From NCBI GenBank assembly GCA_964607025.1, contig CAZSIL010000007.1:1-64000 (forward strand): 64,000 nucleotides of DNA, written 5' to 3'. This document shows positions 35,778 through 43,877 of the stretch, one piece after another (the stretch's first letter is position 1; the number at the start of each line of letters is the position of its first letter). Made by a program: the position numbers and the translations under genes. The notes beneath the pieces are model-generated. The model made no database searches and was not told the DNA's origin. It saw nothing but the letters and a program-made list of their open reading frames with translations. The stretch is from SIG565 sp964607025 (GTDB lineage: Bacteria; Bacillota; Clostridia; Oscillospirales; Acutalibacteraceae).

Positions 35778-36500
35778 TTATTTTCGGGCTATTTGCGGAA
35801 AAAGTTCAGGTAAAATGTTAACATTTAATTCATAAACTTCTCCATAATCAAGTTCTTTAGGTAACGTTAAATTTCCTATACGTTCACGATGCAAACTATT
35901 AACACCAAGTCCCAACGTTCCAAGCATACGTTTAATTTGATGGTATTTACCTTCGGTTAAAACAATGCGAACTTGTGTTTCATTAAGTATTTCCGCCCTT
36001 GACGGCTTGCATACCGTACCATCTGCCAAAATAATGCCTTCGGAAAACTTTTGAGACAGGTCTTTTTGAGGCACAGCATCAACAGTTGCAATGTAGGACT
36101 TCTCAATATTTGACTTAGGTGAGATTATCTGATGGGCAAATTCTCCGTCATTAGTAAGCAATAATATACCTGTTGTATCCTTGTCCAGTCGTCCAACGGG
36201 AAAAAGCGAAAGATGGTCATATTTTTCCCCAACCAAATCAACAACAGTTTTGCGGCTTTTATCGTTTGAAGCCGATAAAATACCCATTGGTTTATTCATA
36301 ACAAGATATACAAATTTCTTATATTCAATTATTTCGGAATTTACGGTAATTTTGGAATTTTCGGCTGCAATATGTAAATCATATTGCCTTACAACCGCGC
36401 CATCAACCGATACTTTGCCTTGCTTTACAAGTTTTTTAATTTCACTTCGGCTGTATTTTGAATTGTCCGATAAAAATTTATCGAGCCGTACAGTTTTCAT
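35778..36500 (-). CDS. RsuA/RluB-family pseudouridine synthase
   Basis: A protein of 240 aa. An N-terminal S4 RNA-binding domain (LDKFLSDNSKYSRSEIKKLV) is followed by the synthase domain with the catalytic aspartate in PVGRLDKDTTGILLLTNDG and the GKYHQIKRMLGTLG motif of this family. It modifies a uridine in small- or large-subunit rRNA; RsuA and RluB types cannot be separated here. GGAGG precedes ATG 36500. It is 21 bases downstream of the DUF4830 gene and may share its transcript. Confidence 0.9.
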   Translation of the reverse strand: MKTVRLDKFLSDNSKYSRSEIKKLVKQGKVSVDGAVVRQYDLHIAAENSKITVNSEIIEYKKFVYLVMNKPMGILSASNDKSRKTVVDLVGEKYDHLSLFPVGRLDKDTTGILLLTNDGEFAHQIISPKSNIEKSYIATVDAVPQKDLSQKFSEGIILADGTVCKPSRAEILNETQVRIVLTEGKYHQIKRMLGTLGLGVNSLHRERIGNLTLPKELDYGEVYELNVNILPELFPQIARK

Positions 36501-36521
36501 TTTAACCTCCGTTATTTTGCG

Positions 36522-36953
36522 CTACCTCAAAGGTAACATTTCACCACCAAGAAGTGCCGAGGATACGTCTCCGCCTATAAGTACCCCGTCATATAAAATT
36601 ATGTTTACGAATTTTTCCTCATTTGTACTGAAAATTTTATATTTGTATATATCAACCACATATCCGGAATAATCTTTAAGATTGAAACCAGCTGATTTTT
36701 GCAGTTCGTTGTATTCGTTATACACGTCACTAAACATTTCGGGAATTTTGAATTTTTTTGTTTCTACTGCTTCGGGCTCAACATCAAACCCTAGTGAATT
36801 AATCAACCTAACCCTATCTTCGTTAGTAATTATTTTATCACCGATTTTCGAATTTATATTAACAAAATCCAAAGCCACAAAAAATATTATAACTAAAAAC
36901 AAAAGCAACGCAAACGTCGATTTACTTTTAACACTTATGCAAACAAACTTCAA
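36522..36953 (-). CDS. DUF4830 domain protein with an N-terminal anchor
   Basis: A protein of 143 aa with one membrane segment (about 12-32) and an exported domain of the DUF4830 type. The domain pattern is LINSLGFDVEPEAVETKKFKIP, shown here as LINSLGFDVEPEAVE and KFKIPEMFSDVYNEYNELQ, then GFNLKDYSGYVVDIYKY and the end IILYDGVLIGGDVSS. DUF4830 is found in many spore formers and has no known function. The start is TTG 36953, six bases after GGAGTG. This site lies in the arm of a strong hairpin (36960-36989). Confidence 0.7.
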   Translation of the reverse strand: MKFVCISVKSKSTFALLLFLVIIFFVALDFVNINSKIGDKIITNEDRVRLINSLGFDVEPEAVETKKFKIPEMFSDVYNEYNELQKSAGFNLKDYSGYVVDIYKYKIFSTNEEKFVNIILYDGVLIGGDVSSALLGGEMLPLR

Positions 36954-36959
36954 ATAAAT

Positions 36960-36989
36960 CACTCCACACTAATTTATATGAGTGGAGTG
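36960..36989 (-). promoter_or_regulatory. Hairpin covering the ribosome binding site of the DUF4830 gene
   Basis: 8-bp arms CACTCCAC/GTGGAGTG (36960-36967 with 36982-36989) with a 14-base loop. On the minus-strand mRNA the 3' arm contains the GGAGTG site of the DUF4830 gene, so folding could limit its translation. No T-tract follows, so it is not a typical terminator after ispF. Confidence 0.5.
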
Positions 36990-37000
36990 AAACAAAAATA

Positions 37001-37468
37001 CTATTCAATAAGACAAACTGCCGAAGCAGAAATTCCTTTTCCTTCGCCCGTAAATCCAAGTCCTTCTTCGGTTGTCGCCTTAACGCTGACACAGTTTATG
37101 TTGATACCACAGTCATCGGCTATATTCTCGCGCATTTCATCTATATAAGGTGCCATTTTGGGACGCTGAGCTATGACAGTTGCATCAATATTGCTGATTT
37201 TATAACCATTTTTACTCAATAACTCCACCACGCGTCTTAACAAAACACGGCTGTCAATACCCTTAAATTTATCATCATTATCAGGAAAAAGTTTGCCAAT
37301 ATCTCCGAGTGCCGCAGCGCCAAGAAGTGCATCGGATATAGCATGTAACAACACGTCGGCATCAGAGTGACCGAGCAAACCATATTCGTACGGAATTTCC
37401 ACTCCGCCAATAATTAATTTTCTATCCTTAACCAGTTTATGAACGTCATATCCGTTACCGATTCGCAT
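37001..37468 (-). CDS. ispF: 2-C-methyl-D-erythritol 2,4-cyclodiphosphate synthase IspF
   Basis: A protein of 155 aa, the fifth enzyme of the MEP isoprenoid pathway. It opens with RIGNGYDVHKLV (metal-binding Asp and His), then GLLGHSDADVLLHAISDALLGA (third zinc ligand). AAGGAG is better spaced for ATG 37468 than for the in-frame ATG six bases upstream. It overlaps the end of ispD by 14 bases. Confidence 0.96.
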   Translation of the reverse strand: MRIGNGYDVHKLVKDRKLIIGGVEIPYEYGLLGHSDADVLLHAISDALLGAAALGDIGKLFPDNDDKFKGIDSRVLLRRVVELLSKNGYKISNIDATVIAQRPKMAPYIDEMRENIADDCGININCVSVKATTEEGLGFTGEGKGISASAVCLIE

Positions 37469-38201
37469 TATCATTTTCTCCTTTTTCAAGATAAAATTCG
37501 GCGACACCTATATCATCGGGCGTAGTGATTTTAATGTTTTTATAATCTCCTTCAACGATTTTTACTGACATACCTGCTGATTCCAATATTGATGCATCAT
37601 CGGTAAATGCCGAGATATCAGCGCTGTTTATTGCTTCACGGTACTTTTTAACGTTTACTCCTTGGGGTGTTTGAACACTGTAAAGTAAATCCCTCGGTAC
37701 AGTTTTAATAACCATCCCTTTTTCATCCACACTTTTAATGGTATCCTTTACCTTAACGGTAGGGATAACGCCGTCAGCTGAAGGTAAAGCATCACACACT
37801 CTTGAAATAACAGCAGAACTTATAAGTGGTCTTGCACCGTCGTGGATAAGTACGTATTCTTCCTCACCCAACCTATTTAAACCGCAAATTACCGATTCCT
37901 GACGGGTGTTGCCGCCCGACACAATGTCGGTTAACTTGTGTATCATAAACTTATCTGCCAAAATCTGAATTTCATTAATAAATTCCTCCTTGGTGACAAG
38001 TATGATTCTTGATATTTGTGGTGAGTTTTCAAAAGCGGACAAGGTGTGCACAATAGCCGGGACACCGCAAAGAGAAACAAACTGTTTTGAAATGCCTTGC
38101 ATACGAATGGAAGAACCCGCTGCAACAATTATAACAGGAATATTTCCGCTAATATTGTCCGTATCGAGTGCAAAATCAAGTTTATATTCCAGATTCGGCA
38201 A
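37455..38201 (-). CDS. ispD: 2-C-methyl-D-erythritol 4-phosphate cytidylyltransferase IspD
   Basis: A protein of 248 aa, third enzyme of the MEP pathway. It has the nucleotidyltransferase signature VIIVAAGSSIRMQGISKQF, VLIHDGARPLIS, and VQTPQGVNVKKY. The start is taken as TTG 38201, five bases after AAAGGGGTGG. A longer frame extends across the terminator of the upstream gene and is rejected. With this start there are about 20 residues before the core, a little longer than usual. It is coupled to ispF by overlap. Confidence 0.93.
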   Translation of the reverse strand: MPNLEYKLDFALDTDNISGNIPVIIVAAGSSIRMQGISKQFVSLCGVPAIVHTLSAFENSPQISRIILVTKEEFINEIQILADKFMIHKLTDIVSGGNTRQESVICGLNRLGEEEYVLIHDGARPLISSAVISRVCDALPSADGVIPTVKVKDTIKSVDEKGMVIKTVPRDLLYSVQTPQGVNVKKYREAINSADISAFTDDASILESAGMSVKIVEGDYKNIKITTPDDIGVAEFYLEKGENDNANR

Positions 38202-38215
38202 AATATCCACCCCTT

Positions 38216-38254
38216 TAAAAATTAAGCCACACCCTACAAAAAGTAAAGTGTGGC
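38216..38254 (-). terminator. Terminator after the CD1247-type gene
   Basis: The stem GCCACACTTTAC/GTAGGGTGTGGC (three G-U wobbles on the minus-strand RNA) with a TTTTT loop is followed by TTAATTTTT. Confidence 0.7.
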
Positions 38255-38266
38255 AATGATACAAAA

Positions 38267-38704
38267 CTAATCCTCAACAACGCAGTCATCGCAATCGCAA
38301 TCATCACAATCGCAATCACAGTCGAATTCAAACTCAAGGTCGGTACCACAGTTGGGACAATCAATGCGGCCGTCCATAAGCATATCTTCATCAAGATAAA
38401 TTTTGTCACCACAACTGGGACAAACTACTTCGAAAACCTCATCGTCGTCATCATCAAATTCCTCATCATCATCGTACTCATCTTCTTCATAAATGAGTTC
38501 TTCAACGTCGGATAAATCTTCATCAACCGCATCAAGCTGCTCTGCTAATTCGATCTGAGCATCGTCAAGAGCATCAATTTCATCGCAAATATCACCTAAA
38601 AGGTCAATGATTGCTGAAAGAATTTTTCCTTCCTTAGAATCGGTATCTAATTCCATACCTTCAGCAAGACCTTTAATATACGCTACTTTTTCAGAAATAG
38701 TCAT
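38267..38704 (-). CDS. Acidic zinc-ribbon protein with CD1247-type N-terminal domain
   Basis: A protein of 145 aa. The N-terminal helical domain (1-70, TISEKVAYIKGLAEGMELD and the following helices) matches the CD1247 N-terminal domain of clostridia. An acidic stretch of Asp/Glu (about 72-92) leads into a zinc-ribbon with CPSCG and CPNCG pairs. The C-terminus ends in a Cys/Asp repeat (CDCDCDDCDCDDC). The protein is intracellular and its function is unknown; the tail could bind additional metal. It lies 20 bases downstream of efp and is followed by its own terminator. Confidence 0.8.
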   Translation of the reverse strand: MTISEKVAYIKGLAEGMELDTDSKEGKILSAIIDLLGDICDEIDALDDAQIELAEQLDAVDEDLSDVEELIYEEDEYDDDEEFDDDDDEVFEVVCPSCGDKIYLDEDMLMDGRIDCPNCGTDLEFEFDCDCDCDDCDCDDCVVED

Positions 38705-38724
38705 AACAATAACTCCTTAAAATA

Positions 38725-39282
38725 TTATGCACGTTCCATATATTCACCTGTACGGGTGTCAATACGAATCATATCGCCTTCATTGATAAACAAAGGAACA
38801 CGGATTTCAGCACCTGTTTCAAGTGTTGCGGGTTTCATAGCATTGGTAGCTGTATCTCCCTTAAATCCGGGGTCGGTCTGGGTAACTTCAAGTTCAACAA
38901 ATGTGGGCGGCTCAACACCGAATATTTTGCCCTTATAAGACAAAATCTTGCATACCATATTTTCCTTAACAAACTTAAAGTTGTCGCCGAGCTCACTTGC
39001 GTTAACGGGAACTAATTCATAAGACTCAGGGTCCATAAAGTAGTAAAGTCCGTCATCACTGTAAGAATATTCCATGTCCTTTCTCTCAACGAAAGCCGTC
39101 GGGAATTTATCGTTGGGGTTAAAAGTTTTTTCAACAACAGAGCCCACTATTACGTTTCTGATTTTAGTACGAACGAAAGCGGCACCTTTACCGGGTTTAA
39201 CGTGCTGGAATTCAATAATCTGATACACGTTGCCTTCCATCTCAAAGGTAACACCATTTCTAAAATCTCCTGCGCTAATCAT
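38725..39282 (-). CDS. efp: Elongation factor P
   Basis: A protein of 185 aa with three beta-barrel domains, rescuing ribosomes stalled at polyproline. The loop with the modifiable lysine is VKPGKGAAF, with Lys32 at the tip as in most bacteria. Signatures include VERKDMEYSYSDDGLYYFMD and the C-terminal GDTATNAMKPATLETGAEI. There is no Arg at position 32, so EarP-type modification is not expected. GGAGG precedes ATG 39282. Genes for modification enzymes are not in the window. Confidence 0.97.
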   Translation of the reverse strand: MISAGDFRNGVTFEMEGNVYQIIEFQHVKPGKGAAFVRTKIRNVIVGSVVEKTFNPNDKFPTAFVERKDMEYSYSDDGLYYFMDPESYELVPVNASELGDNFKFVKENMVCKILSYKGKIFGVEPPTFVELEVTQTDPGFKGDTATNAMKPATLETGAEIRVPLFINEGDMIRIDTRTGEYMERA

Positions 39283-39356
39283 ATTTATTCCTCCATGATA
39301 AAAATCTACATATAGTAGTATAAAGCCAAATTAAACTATTGTCAAGGTAAATGTTG

Positions 39357-39794
39357 TCAAATAAGGTCACGCATTGCATTTACCGCTAAAAGATAACTGT
39401 TCACCCCAAAGCCCGAAATACTGCCAACACATACAGGACCAATTACAGATACCTTACGAAAATCTTCGCGCGCATCAACATTTGATAAATGCACCTCAAT
39501 AAACGGCTTGTCTACAGCGGCTATTGCATCGCGCACAGCATAACTGTAATGAGTTAAAGCACCTGCATTTATAATACAACCGTCATATTCTTTATAAACG
39601 CTATGAATTTTATCAATTAACTCTCCTTCACAGTTTGTTTGGAAAAAATCACAATTCATTTTCATACCTGCAGCATAACTGTAAATCGTACTATTTATGC
39701 TTTCTAAATTCTTATTTCCGTATACGGCAGGTTCGCGAATACCAACCATATTAAGATTAGGTCCATTGAGAACTAAAATCTTACCTGTTTTCAT
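39357..39794 (-). CDS. aroQ: Type II 3-dehydroquinate dehydratase AroQ
   Basis: A protein of 145 aa, third step of the shikimate pathway. Landmarks are LVLNGPNLNMVGIREPAVYG (active-site Asn and the flexible lid), FFQTNCEGELIDKIH, IINAGALTHYSYAVRDAI, and EVHLSNVDAREDFR. The catalytic tyrosine is Tyr25 (VYG). It begins 14 bases inside the upstream endonuclease IV-like gene, so the two are translationally linked. Confidence 0.95.
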   Translation of the reverse strand: MKTGKILVLNGPNLNMVGIREPAVYGNKNLESINSTIYSYAAGMKMNCDFFQTNCEGELIDKIHSVYKEYDGCIINAGALTHYSYAVRDAIAAVDKPFIEVHLSNVDAREDFRKVSVIGPVCVGSISGFGVNSYLLAVNAMRDLI

Positions 39795-40647
39795 TATTTA
39801 TCAACTCCGTATAATAGTTTTTCATAATTGCGGCATCTTCCGCCTGAGTGCCATCAGATTCACAAATAAAGGTAGGGTGGCAATTCTTTTTGACGGTAAT
39901 TTCCAGTACCGGTTCGAAATTTGGACCGAATACTGCATCATCAAACGTTAAATGTTTTTTCTCGCCGCCCGCTGTATACTCGATTTTTGAAAAATGCGAG
40001 TGAAATTCTTTAAGGCGGGATAAACCTAAACGATTTTCAATTTGGTCAAATATATTTTCAAAATCATTGTAGGTTTTAAGTGAACCAATTGTTCTGGCAT
40101 TAAGATGTCCAAAATCAATACACGGCAATAAACGTTCATCCAACTCACACAGAGTTAAAACCTCGTTTAAATCGCCAAGTTGATTAATTTTACCCATCGT
40201 TTCGGGGCAAATGCGGATATTTGAAAGCCCTTCGCTATCTAGCGCCCTAATTGCAAGGCGCATTGTATCAACAGCTAATTCCAAGGCGTATTCACGCGAA
40301 ATTTTACCGCATGAGCCGGTATGCACAACAATACGGTTACCACCCATAGCGTTAACCGCTCTTGCTGAACTTAAAATATAATTTATTGAATTAAGACGCT
40401 TTTCTTCATCAACCGAAGACATTGATATATAATACGGTGCATGAAGTGACACCGCGATATCTGCATTTTTCATAGCTGCGCCAAACTGCGCGGCCTTATC
40501 AAGCCCTATATTTACACCCCTGCCACACTGGTATTCAAAAGCAGTGAGCCCAAATTTCGAAAGATATTGGGGCACTTGTAAACTGTGCTTATATCCCATT
40601 TCGGTGAAACTTGCCGAGTTTCCCGCAGGTCCGAACAATGCTGACAT
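39781..40647 (-). CDS. Endonuclease IV-like TIM-barrel protein
   Basis: A protein of 288 aa of the AP endonuclease 2/xylose isomerase-like TIM-barrel family. It has GPAGNSASF at the start, the metal-site segments RIVVHTGSCG, RICPETMGKINQLG (Glu), PCIDFGHLNAR (Asp/His) and KEFHSHFSKIEY (His pair). Together they match the order of ligands in endonuclease IV (Nfo), but the last region differs from classical Nfo. It could be a DNA repair enzyme or a sugar isomerase. It overlaps aroQ, which suggests no metabolic link, only shared transcription. Confidence 0.75.
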   Translation of the reverse strand: MSALFGPAGNSASFTEMGYKHSLQVPQYLSKFGLTAFEYQCGRGVNIGLDKAAQFGAAMKNADIAVSLHAPYYISMSSVDEEKRLNSINYILSSARAVNAMGGNRIVVHTGSCGKISREYALELAVDTMRLAIRALDSEGLSNIRICPETMGKINQLGDLNEVLTLCELDERLLPCIDFGHLNARTIGSLKTYNDFENIFDQIENRLGLSRLKEFHSHFSKIEYTAGGEKKHLTFDDAVFGPNFEPVLEITVKKNCHPTFICESDGTQAEDAAIMKNYYTELINNENR

Positions 40648-40650
40648 AAA

Positions 40651-41142
40651 TTACACCTCAAATTTATAATGCGAATATAATTTTTTCTCGAAATGTCGGC
40701 GTATCCTGAAGCTCCACATTTCTTCGGGTTTTATTGGATTTAGGATTATTGTTTTAACCCCCGCTAAATGTCCACCCAATGAGTCGGTAAAAAGTTGGTC
40801 GCCGACTATCGCCGTATTCTTAAGTTTGATACCCATTTTACGAGCCGATTTCCAGTAGCCAAACGGCAAGGGTTTTAGTGCTAAAGAAAAATAATCGAGA
40901 TTCAGTTTATTAGCAAAGGGTGCTACCCTTTTTTCCTTCGAATTTGATAAAATCATTAGACTTATGCCGTTATTTTGCATATTATCAATCCACTCGCGAA
41001 GTCCCTCAACCAACACTTCGCCGTGGTGCGTTGATAACGTGTTGTCGACGTCAAGTATCAAACCCTTTATTTTATTTGCTTTTAAAACCTGCAAATTTAT
41101 ATCGGTAATTCGGTTTAATTTTATATGCGGTTTTAATAACAT
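40651..41142 (-). CDS. YqeG-family HAD phosphatase
   Basis: A protein of 163 aa of the HAD superfamily, class IIIA. Motif I is LILDVDNTLSTHH, with the nucleophile Asp and the second Asp two residues later. Motif II is MILSNSKEKRV. Motif III lies near KPLPFGYWKSARKMGI and motif IV in VGDQLFTDSLGGHLAGV. The B. subtilis homologue YqeG is conserved in Firmicutes next to yqeH/aroE. ATG 41142 has GGAGAG upstream. The substrate is not known. Confidence 0.9.
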   Translation of the reverse strand: MLLKPHIKLNRITDINLQVLKANKIKGLILDVDNTLSTHHGEVLVEGLREWIDNMQNNGISLMILSNSKEKRVAPFANKLNLDYFSLALKPLPFGYWKSARKMGIKLKNTAIVGDQLFTDSLGGHLAGVKTIILNPIKPEEMWSFRIRRHFEKKLYSHYKFEV

Positions 41143-41154
41143 AGTATCTCTCCA

Positions 41155-41185
41155 AAAAGAAAAGCGGTTGATAAACAACCGCTTT
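41155..41185 (-). terminator. Intrinsic terminator of rpsU
   Basis: A perfect 10-bp stem AAAGCGGTTG/CAACCGCTTT with a 5-base loop is followed by TCTTTTT on the minus strand, which merges into the ribosome binding site of yqeG. Confidence 0.85.
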
Positions 41186-41202
41186 TTTGCTGAAATTTTA
41201 GC

Positions 41203-41379
41203 TTAGCGGAACTTGCGCTTACGTGCTGCTTCCGACTTCTTTTTACGTTTTACAGAGGGCTTTTCGTAATGTTCTCTTTTACGAACTTCCTGTATAACTC
41301 CATCTTTTGCTGTTTGTCTTTTAAAACGTCTAAGAGCATTATCCAGCGATTCGTTTTCCTTAATACGAACCTGACTCAT
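41203..41379 (-). CDS. rpsU: 30S ribosomal protein S21
   Basis: A protein of 58 aa. The sequence begins MSQVRIKENESLDNALRRFK, continues with RKREHYEKPS and ends in a basic tail AARKRKFR, the hallmark of S21. A strong site (GGGAGGG) precedes ATG 41379. It is short, so it is easily missed. It has its own promoter (TTGACA-18-TATAAT) and terminator. Neighbouring yqeG lies downstream. Confidence 0.97.
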   Translation of the reverse strand: MSQVRIKENESLDNALRRFKRQTAKDGVIQEVRKREHYEKPSVKRKKKSEAARKRKFR

Positions 41380-41427
41380 ATATTTCCCTCCCTTAGCAAC
41401 TTCATAATATAAACACTAAGTAAAGGT

Positions 41428-41457
41428 ATTATACATTATTAACACAATGCTTGTCAA
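41428..41457 (-). promoter_or_regulatory. Sigma-A promoter of rpsU
   Basis: On the minus strand TTGACA (41452-41457) and TATAAT (41428-41433) are 18 bp apart. Confidence 0.8.
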
Positions 41458-41540
41458 GTATTATTTAAAAATTGGAGATTTAACAATTAATTTCACTTAT
41501 CATATAATAAGTGTTCTCATGCGTTCGCTCTTTTGTTTTA

Positions 41541-41572
41541 AAAAATAAGCCGATATGCAAAAGCATATCGGC
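41541..41572 (-). terminator. Intrinsic terminator of the HPr gene
   Basis: A perfect 10-bp stem GCCGATATGC/GCATATCGGC with loop AAAA is followed by TTATTTTTT on the minus strand. Confidence 0.9.
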
Positions 41573-41583
41573 AAAACATTTAA

Positions 41584-41847
41584 TTAATCTACAAAGCCCG
41601 ATTCAACAAGTTTGATAAGTGCATCGAGTGCTTCAGCTTCGTCAACACCATCAACGATAATTTTAATTTCGGTATCGCCTACAATACCGAGTGATAAAAC
41701 ACCAAGAAGACTTTTAGCGTTTACGCGGCGCTCATCTTTTTCTACCCAAATGGATGACTTAAACTCATTTGCTTTTTGAATAAAGAAAGTAGCAGGACGG
41801 GCGTGTAAGCCGATTTGATTTTGAACAACAACTTCTTTAACAACCAT
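41584..41847 (-). CDS. HPr phosphocarrier protein
   Basis: A protein of 87 aa of the PTS HPr family. It keeps the phosphorylatable His15 (QIGLHARPAT) and the regulatory Ser46 (AKSLLGVL), so it can both carry phosphate and act with CcpA. The second half after Ser46 is typical HPr. It is a single-gene unit with its own promoter, not next to ptsI. It resembles the Crh/HPr set of clostridia; the presence of His15 argues for HPr rather than Crh, which lacks it. Confidence 0.92.
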   Translation of the reverse strand: MVVKEVVVQNQIGLHARPATFFIQKANEFKSSIWVEKDERRVNAKSLLGVLSLGIVGDTEIKIIVDGVDEAEALDALIKLVESGFVD

Positions 41848-41897
41848 ATTTACAGTCTCCTTAAAAAGTGTGAATTTATACTTTGTGTATATTACAA

Positions 41898-41925
41898 ATT
41901 ATACTTTTTTTGCTTTTTGTGTCAA
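41898..41925 (-). promoter_or_regulatory. Sigma-A promoter of the HPr gene
   Basis: On the minus strand TTGACA (41920-41925) and TATAAT (41898-41903) are 16 bp apart. The rest of 41848-42028 holds no gene; AAAACAC/GTGTTTT at 42023-42044 may be a weak trmD terminator. Confidence 0.75.
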
Positions 41926-42028
41926 TATTTTCAATATAAGTTCTATGTTTTACACCAAATCGGCATAAAATCTAACGGCGATATTTGTTTAAAATGACTA
42001 TAATTTGATAACAATTCTTACTAAAACA

Positions 42029-42769
42029 CTATATATCGTGTTTTGTGGCTTTCAGCGACTCAAGATATTTTAATTCATTTTTGCTAAGCTCGGCCGACTC
42101 TAAAATATCTGGACGACGCTCGAGCGTTATCTCAATGGACATTTCTCGGCGCCATTTTTCGATATTGGCGTGGTGACCCGACAGCAAGACCTCGGGCACT
42201 TCCCTACCGTTCCACACAGCAGGTTTTGTATACTGTGGATATTCGAGCAGCCCAGAAAAATGACTTTCTTCGGTAAAGCATATATCATCCGACAAAACGC
42301 CCGGCAGCATTCGGCAAACCGCGTCCGCTACAACCAACGCCGGTAACTCCCCGCCTGTCAGCACATAGTCACCAATCGAAATTTCTTCATCAACGATTTC
42401 TTCGATTATGCGCTCATCAATTCCTTCGTAATGACCGCACAGCAAGACAAGATGTTCGCAGTTTGATAACTCTATCGCCTTTTTTTGAGTAAAGGTTTCA
42501 CCTTTTGGTGACAAATAAACAAGGTGCGTTTTTTTATCTCCAACAACACTTTTATAGGCATTATAAATCGGCTCTGCAGCCATAATCATACCCATACCGC
42601 CGCCGTAAGGCGTATCATCAACCTTATTATGCTTATTATTAGCATAATCTCTTATATTTATACACTCAATATCAACCTTCCCGCCTTTTACTGCGCGACC
42701 GATTATGCTTTCATTTACAAACGCTTCGCACATTTCGGGGAACAAAGTTAAAACACTAATCTTCATCAT
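42029..42769 (-). CDS. trmD: tRNA (guanine-N1)-methyltransferase TrmD
   Basis: A protein of 246 aa that methylates G37 of tRNAs with SAM. It has the SPOUT signatures DDTPYGGGMGMIM, LVYLSPKGETF, LLCGHYEGIDERI, and SIGDYVLTGGELPALV. It overlaps the rimM end, and AAGGGA lies seven bases before ATG 42769. It is the last gene of ylxM-ffh-rpsP-khpA-rimM-trmD. The usual downstream rplS is absent; HPr follows after about 180 bp. Confidence 0.96.
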   Translation of the reverse strand: MMKISVLTLFPEMCEAFVNESIIGRAVKGGKVDIECINIRDYANNKHNKVDDTPYGGGMGMIMAAEPIYNAYKSVVGDKKTHLVYLSPKGETFTQKKAIELSNCEHLVLLCGHYEGIDERIIEEIVDEEISIGDYVLTGGELPALVVADAVCRMLPGVLSDDICFTEESHFSGLLEYPQYTKPAVWNGREVPEVLLSGHHANIEKWRREMSIEITLERRPDILESAELSKNELKYLESLKATKHDI

Positions 42770-43271
42770 CAAATATTCCCTTCAGGGGTGTTATAAAAAT
42801 TTCGCCTTTTTCTATATCAACTTTATTCACAATATTGGGGATTACGGGAATAAGATATTCGCCCGTATTATTTACAATGTGCCAAACATCATTAGCGCCC
42901 GTTTGCGAAACGTCACTTACGGTTCCAAGTAAATCACCTTTTTCGGTGCTGTATACCTTACAATCAATAATATCCTGAATAAAGTAACTGTCTTTCTTAA
43001 TTTTTGCATCATCACGGTTGATAAAAATCACTTTTTCACGCAGTTTTTCTGCATCAGCAACAGAGTCAACATCTTTGAATTTTGCAATAAAAACGTTACC
43101 ATTGGGTGCGATACGCTCTTTTTCGAGTTTTATAGTACCCATAGCATCCAAATAAAAATATTTTATTCCGCTTAAAAATTTAATATCATCGCACCACGGT
43201 TGTATACGAACCATACCGCGTATACCATGTGTACCTGTAATTTTTCCTGTTTCCAAAAACTGTTTTTTCAT
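42756..43271 (-). CDS. rimM: 16S rRNA processing protein RimM
   Basis: A protein of 171 aa with an N-terminal RimM domain (FLETGKITGTHGIRGMVRIQ) and a C-terminal PRC-barrel (YFIQDIIDCKVYSTEKGDLL, then ending ITPLKGIFD). It helps assemble the 30S head by binding S19. It overlaps trmD, and lies 60 bp after khpA, with a hairpin between them. Confidence 0.95.
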   Translation of the reverse strand: MKKQFLETGKITGTHGIRGMVRIQPWCDDIKFLSGIKYFYLDAMGTIKLEKERIAPNGNVFIAKFKDVDSVADAEKLREKVIFINRDDAKIKKDSYFIQDIIDCKVYSTEKGDLLGTVSDVSQTGANDVWHIVNNTGEYLIPVIPNIVNKVDIEKGEIFITPLKGIFDDED

Positions 43272-43292
43272 ACTTTCCCACTCAATAATATT

Positions 43293-43320
43293 AATACCCC
43301 CAAAATGCTTTGGGGGTATT
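43293..43320 (-). terminator. Hairpin between khpA and rimM
   Basis: A perfect 12-bp stem AATACCCCCAAA/TTTGGGGGTATT with a 4-base loop. Only a weak T-tract (TAATATTATT) follows on the minus strand, so it may attenuate rather than stop transcription inside the operon. Confidence 0.6.
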
Positions 43321-43333
43321 TAATCTGCGTAAA

Positions 43334-43567
43334 TTAATCAATTTCCACTGCTATTTTCATATTGTTTTTATTAGCAGCAGCACGCATTACAACACGAATT
43401 GCCTTGGCAATTCTGCCTTGTTTGCCGATAACGCGTCCCATATCTTCTTCCGCAACGTGAAGGTGGTAAACTACAACGCCTTCTTCGTTGGGCTCATCTG
43501 CGACGGCGGTAACGGCATCAGGATTTTGAACTAATCCTGAAGCGATTGAAATTAAAAGTTCTTCCAT
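43334..43567 (-). CDS. khpA: KH-domain RNA-binding protein KhpA
   Basis: A protein of 77 aa with a single KH domain. The segment VAEEDMGRVIGKQGRIAKAI contains the GxxG loop (as GKQG) that contacts RNA. KhpA and KhpB form a chaperone pair in Firmicutes affecting cell division and length. It lies between rpsP and rimM, as in most Firmicutes. Confidence 0.93.
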   Translation of the reverse strand: MEELLISIASGLVQNPDAVTAVADEPNEEGVVVYHLHVAEEDMGRVIGKQGRIAKAIRVVMRAAANKNNMKIAVEID

Positions 43568-43586
43568 ACAAACCTCCGATTTTTAA

Positions 43587-43829
43587 TTAAAGCACACCGT
43601 TTTTCTTAAGAATAGCTTTAACGGTATCGGTGGGCTGAGCGCCGTTAGCAATCCATTTCTTTGCCTTGTCAGCATCAATGCTTACCACAGCGGGATCCTT
43701 AGTTGTATCATAGTAGCCGATTTCTTCGATGAAACGACCGTCACGCGGGAATCTCGAATCAGCAACAACTACACGGTAAAAAGGAGCTTTTTTAGCACCC
43801 ATACGACGAAGTCTGATTTTAACTGCCAT
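43587..43829 (-). CDS. rpsP: 30S ribosomal protein S16
   Basis: A protein of 80 aa. The N-terminal VKIRLRRMGAKKAPFYRVVV and RFIEEIGYYD are diagnostic of S16. It is located between ffh and khpA. GGAGG precedes ATG 43829. Confidence 0.97.
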   Translation of the reverse strand: MAVKIRLRRMGAKKAPFYRVVVADSRFPRDGRFIEEIGYYDTTKDPAVVSIDADKAKKWIANGAQPTDTVKAILKKNGVL

Positions 43830-43877
43830 TATAAAACACCTCCAAAAATAAATGTTTATTTAAAAAAGAATACTCTT

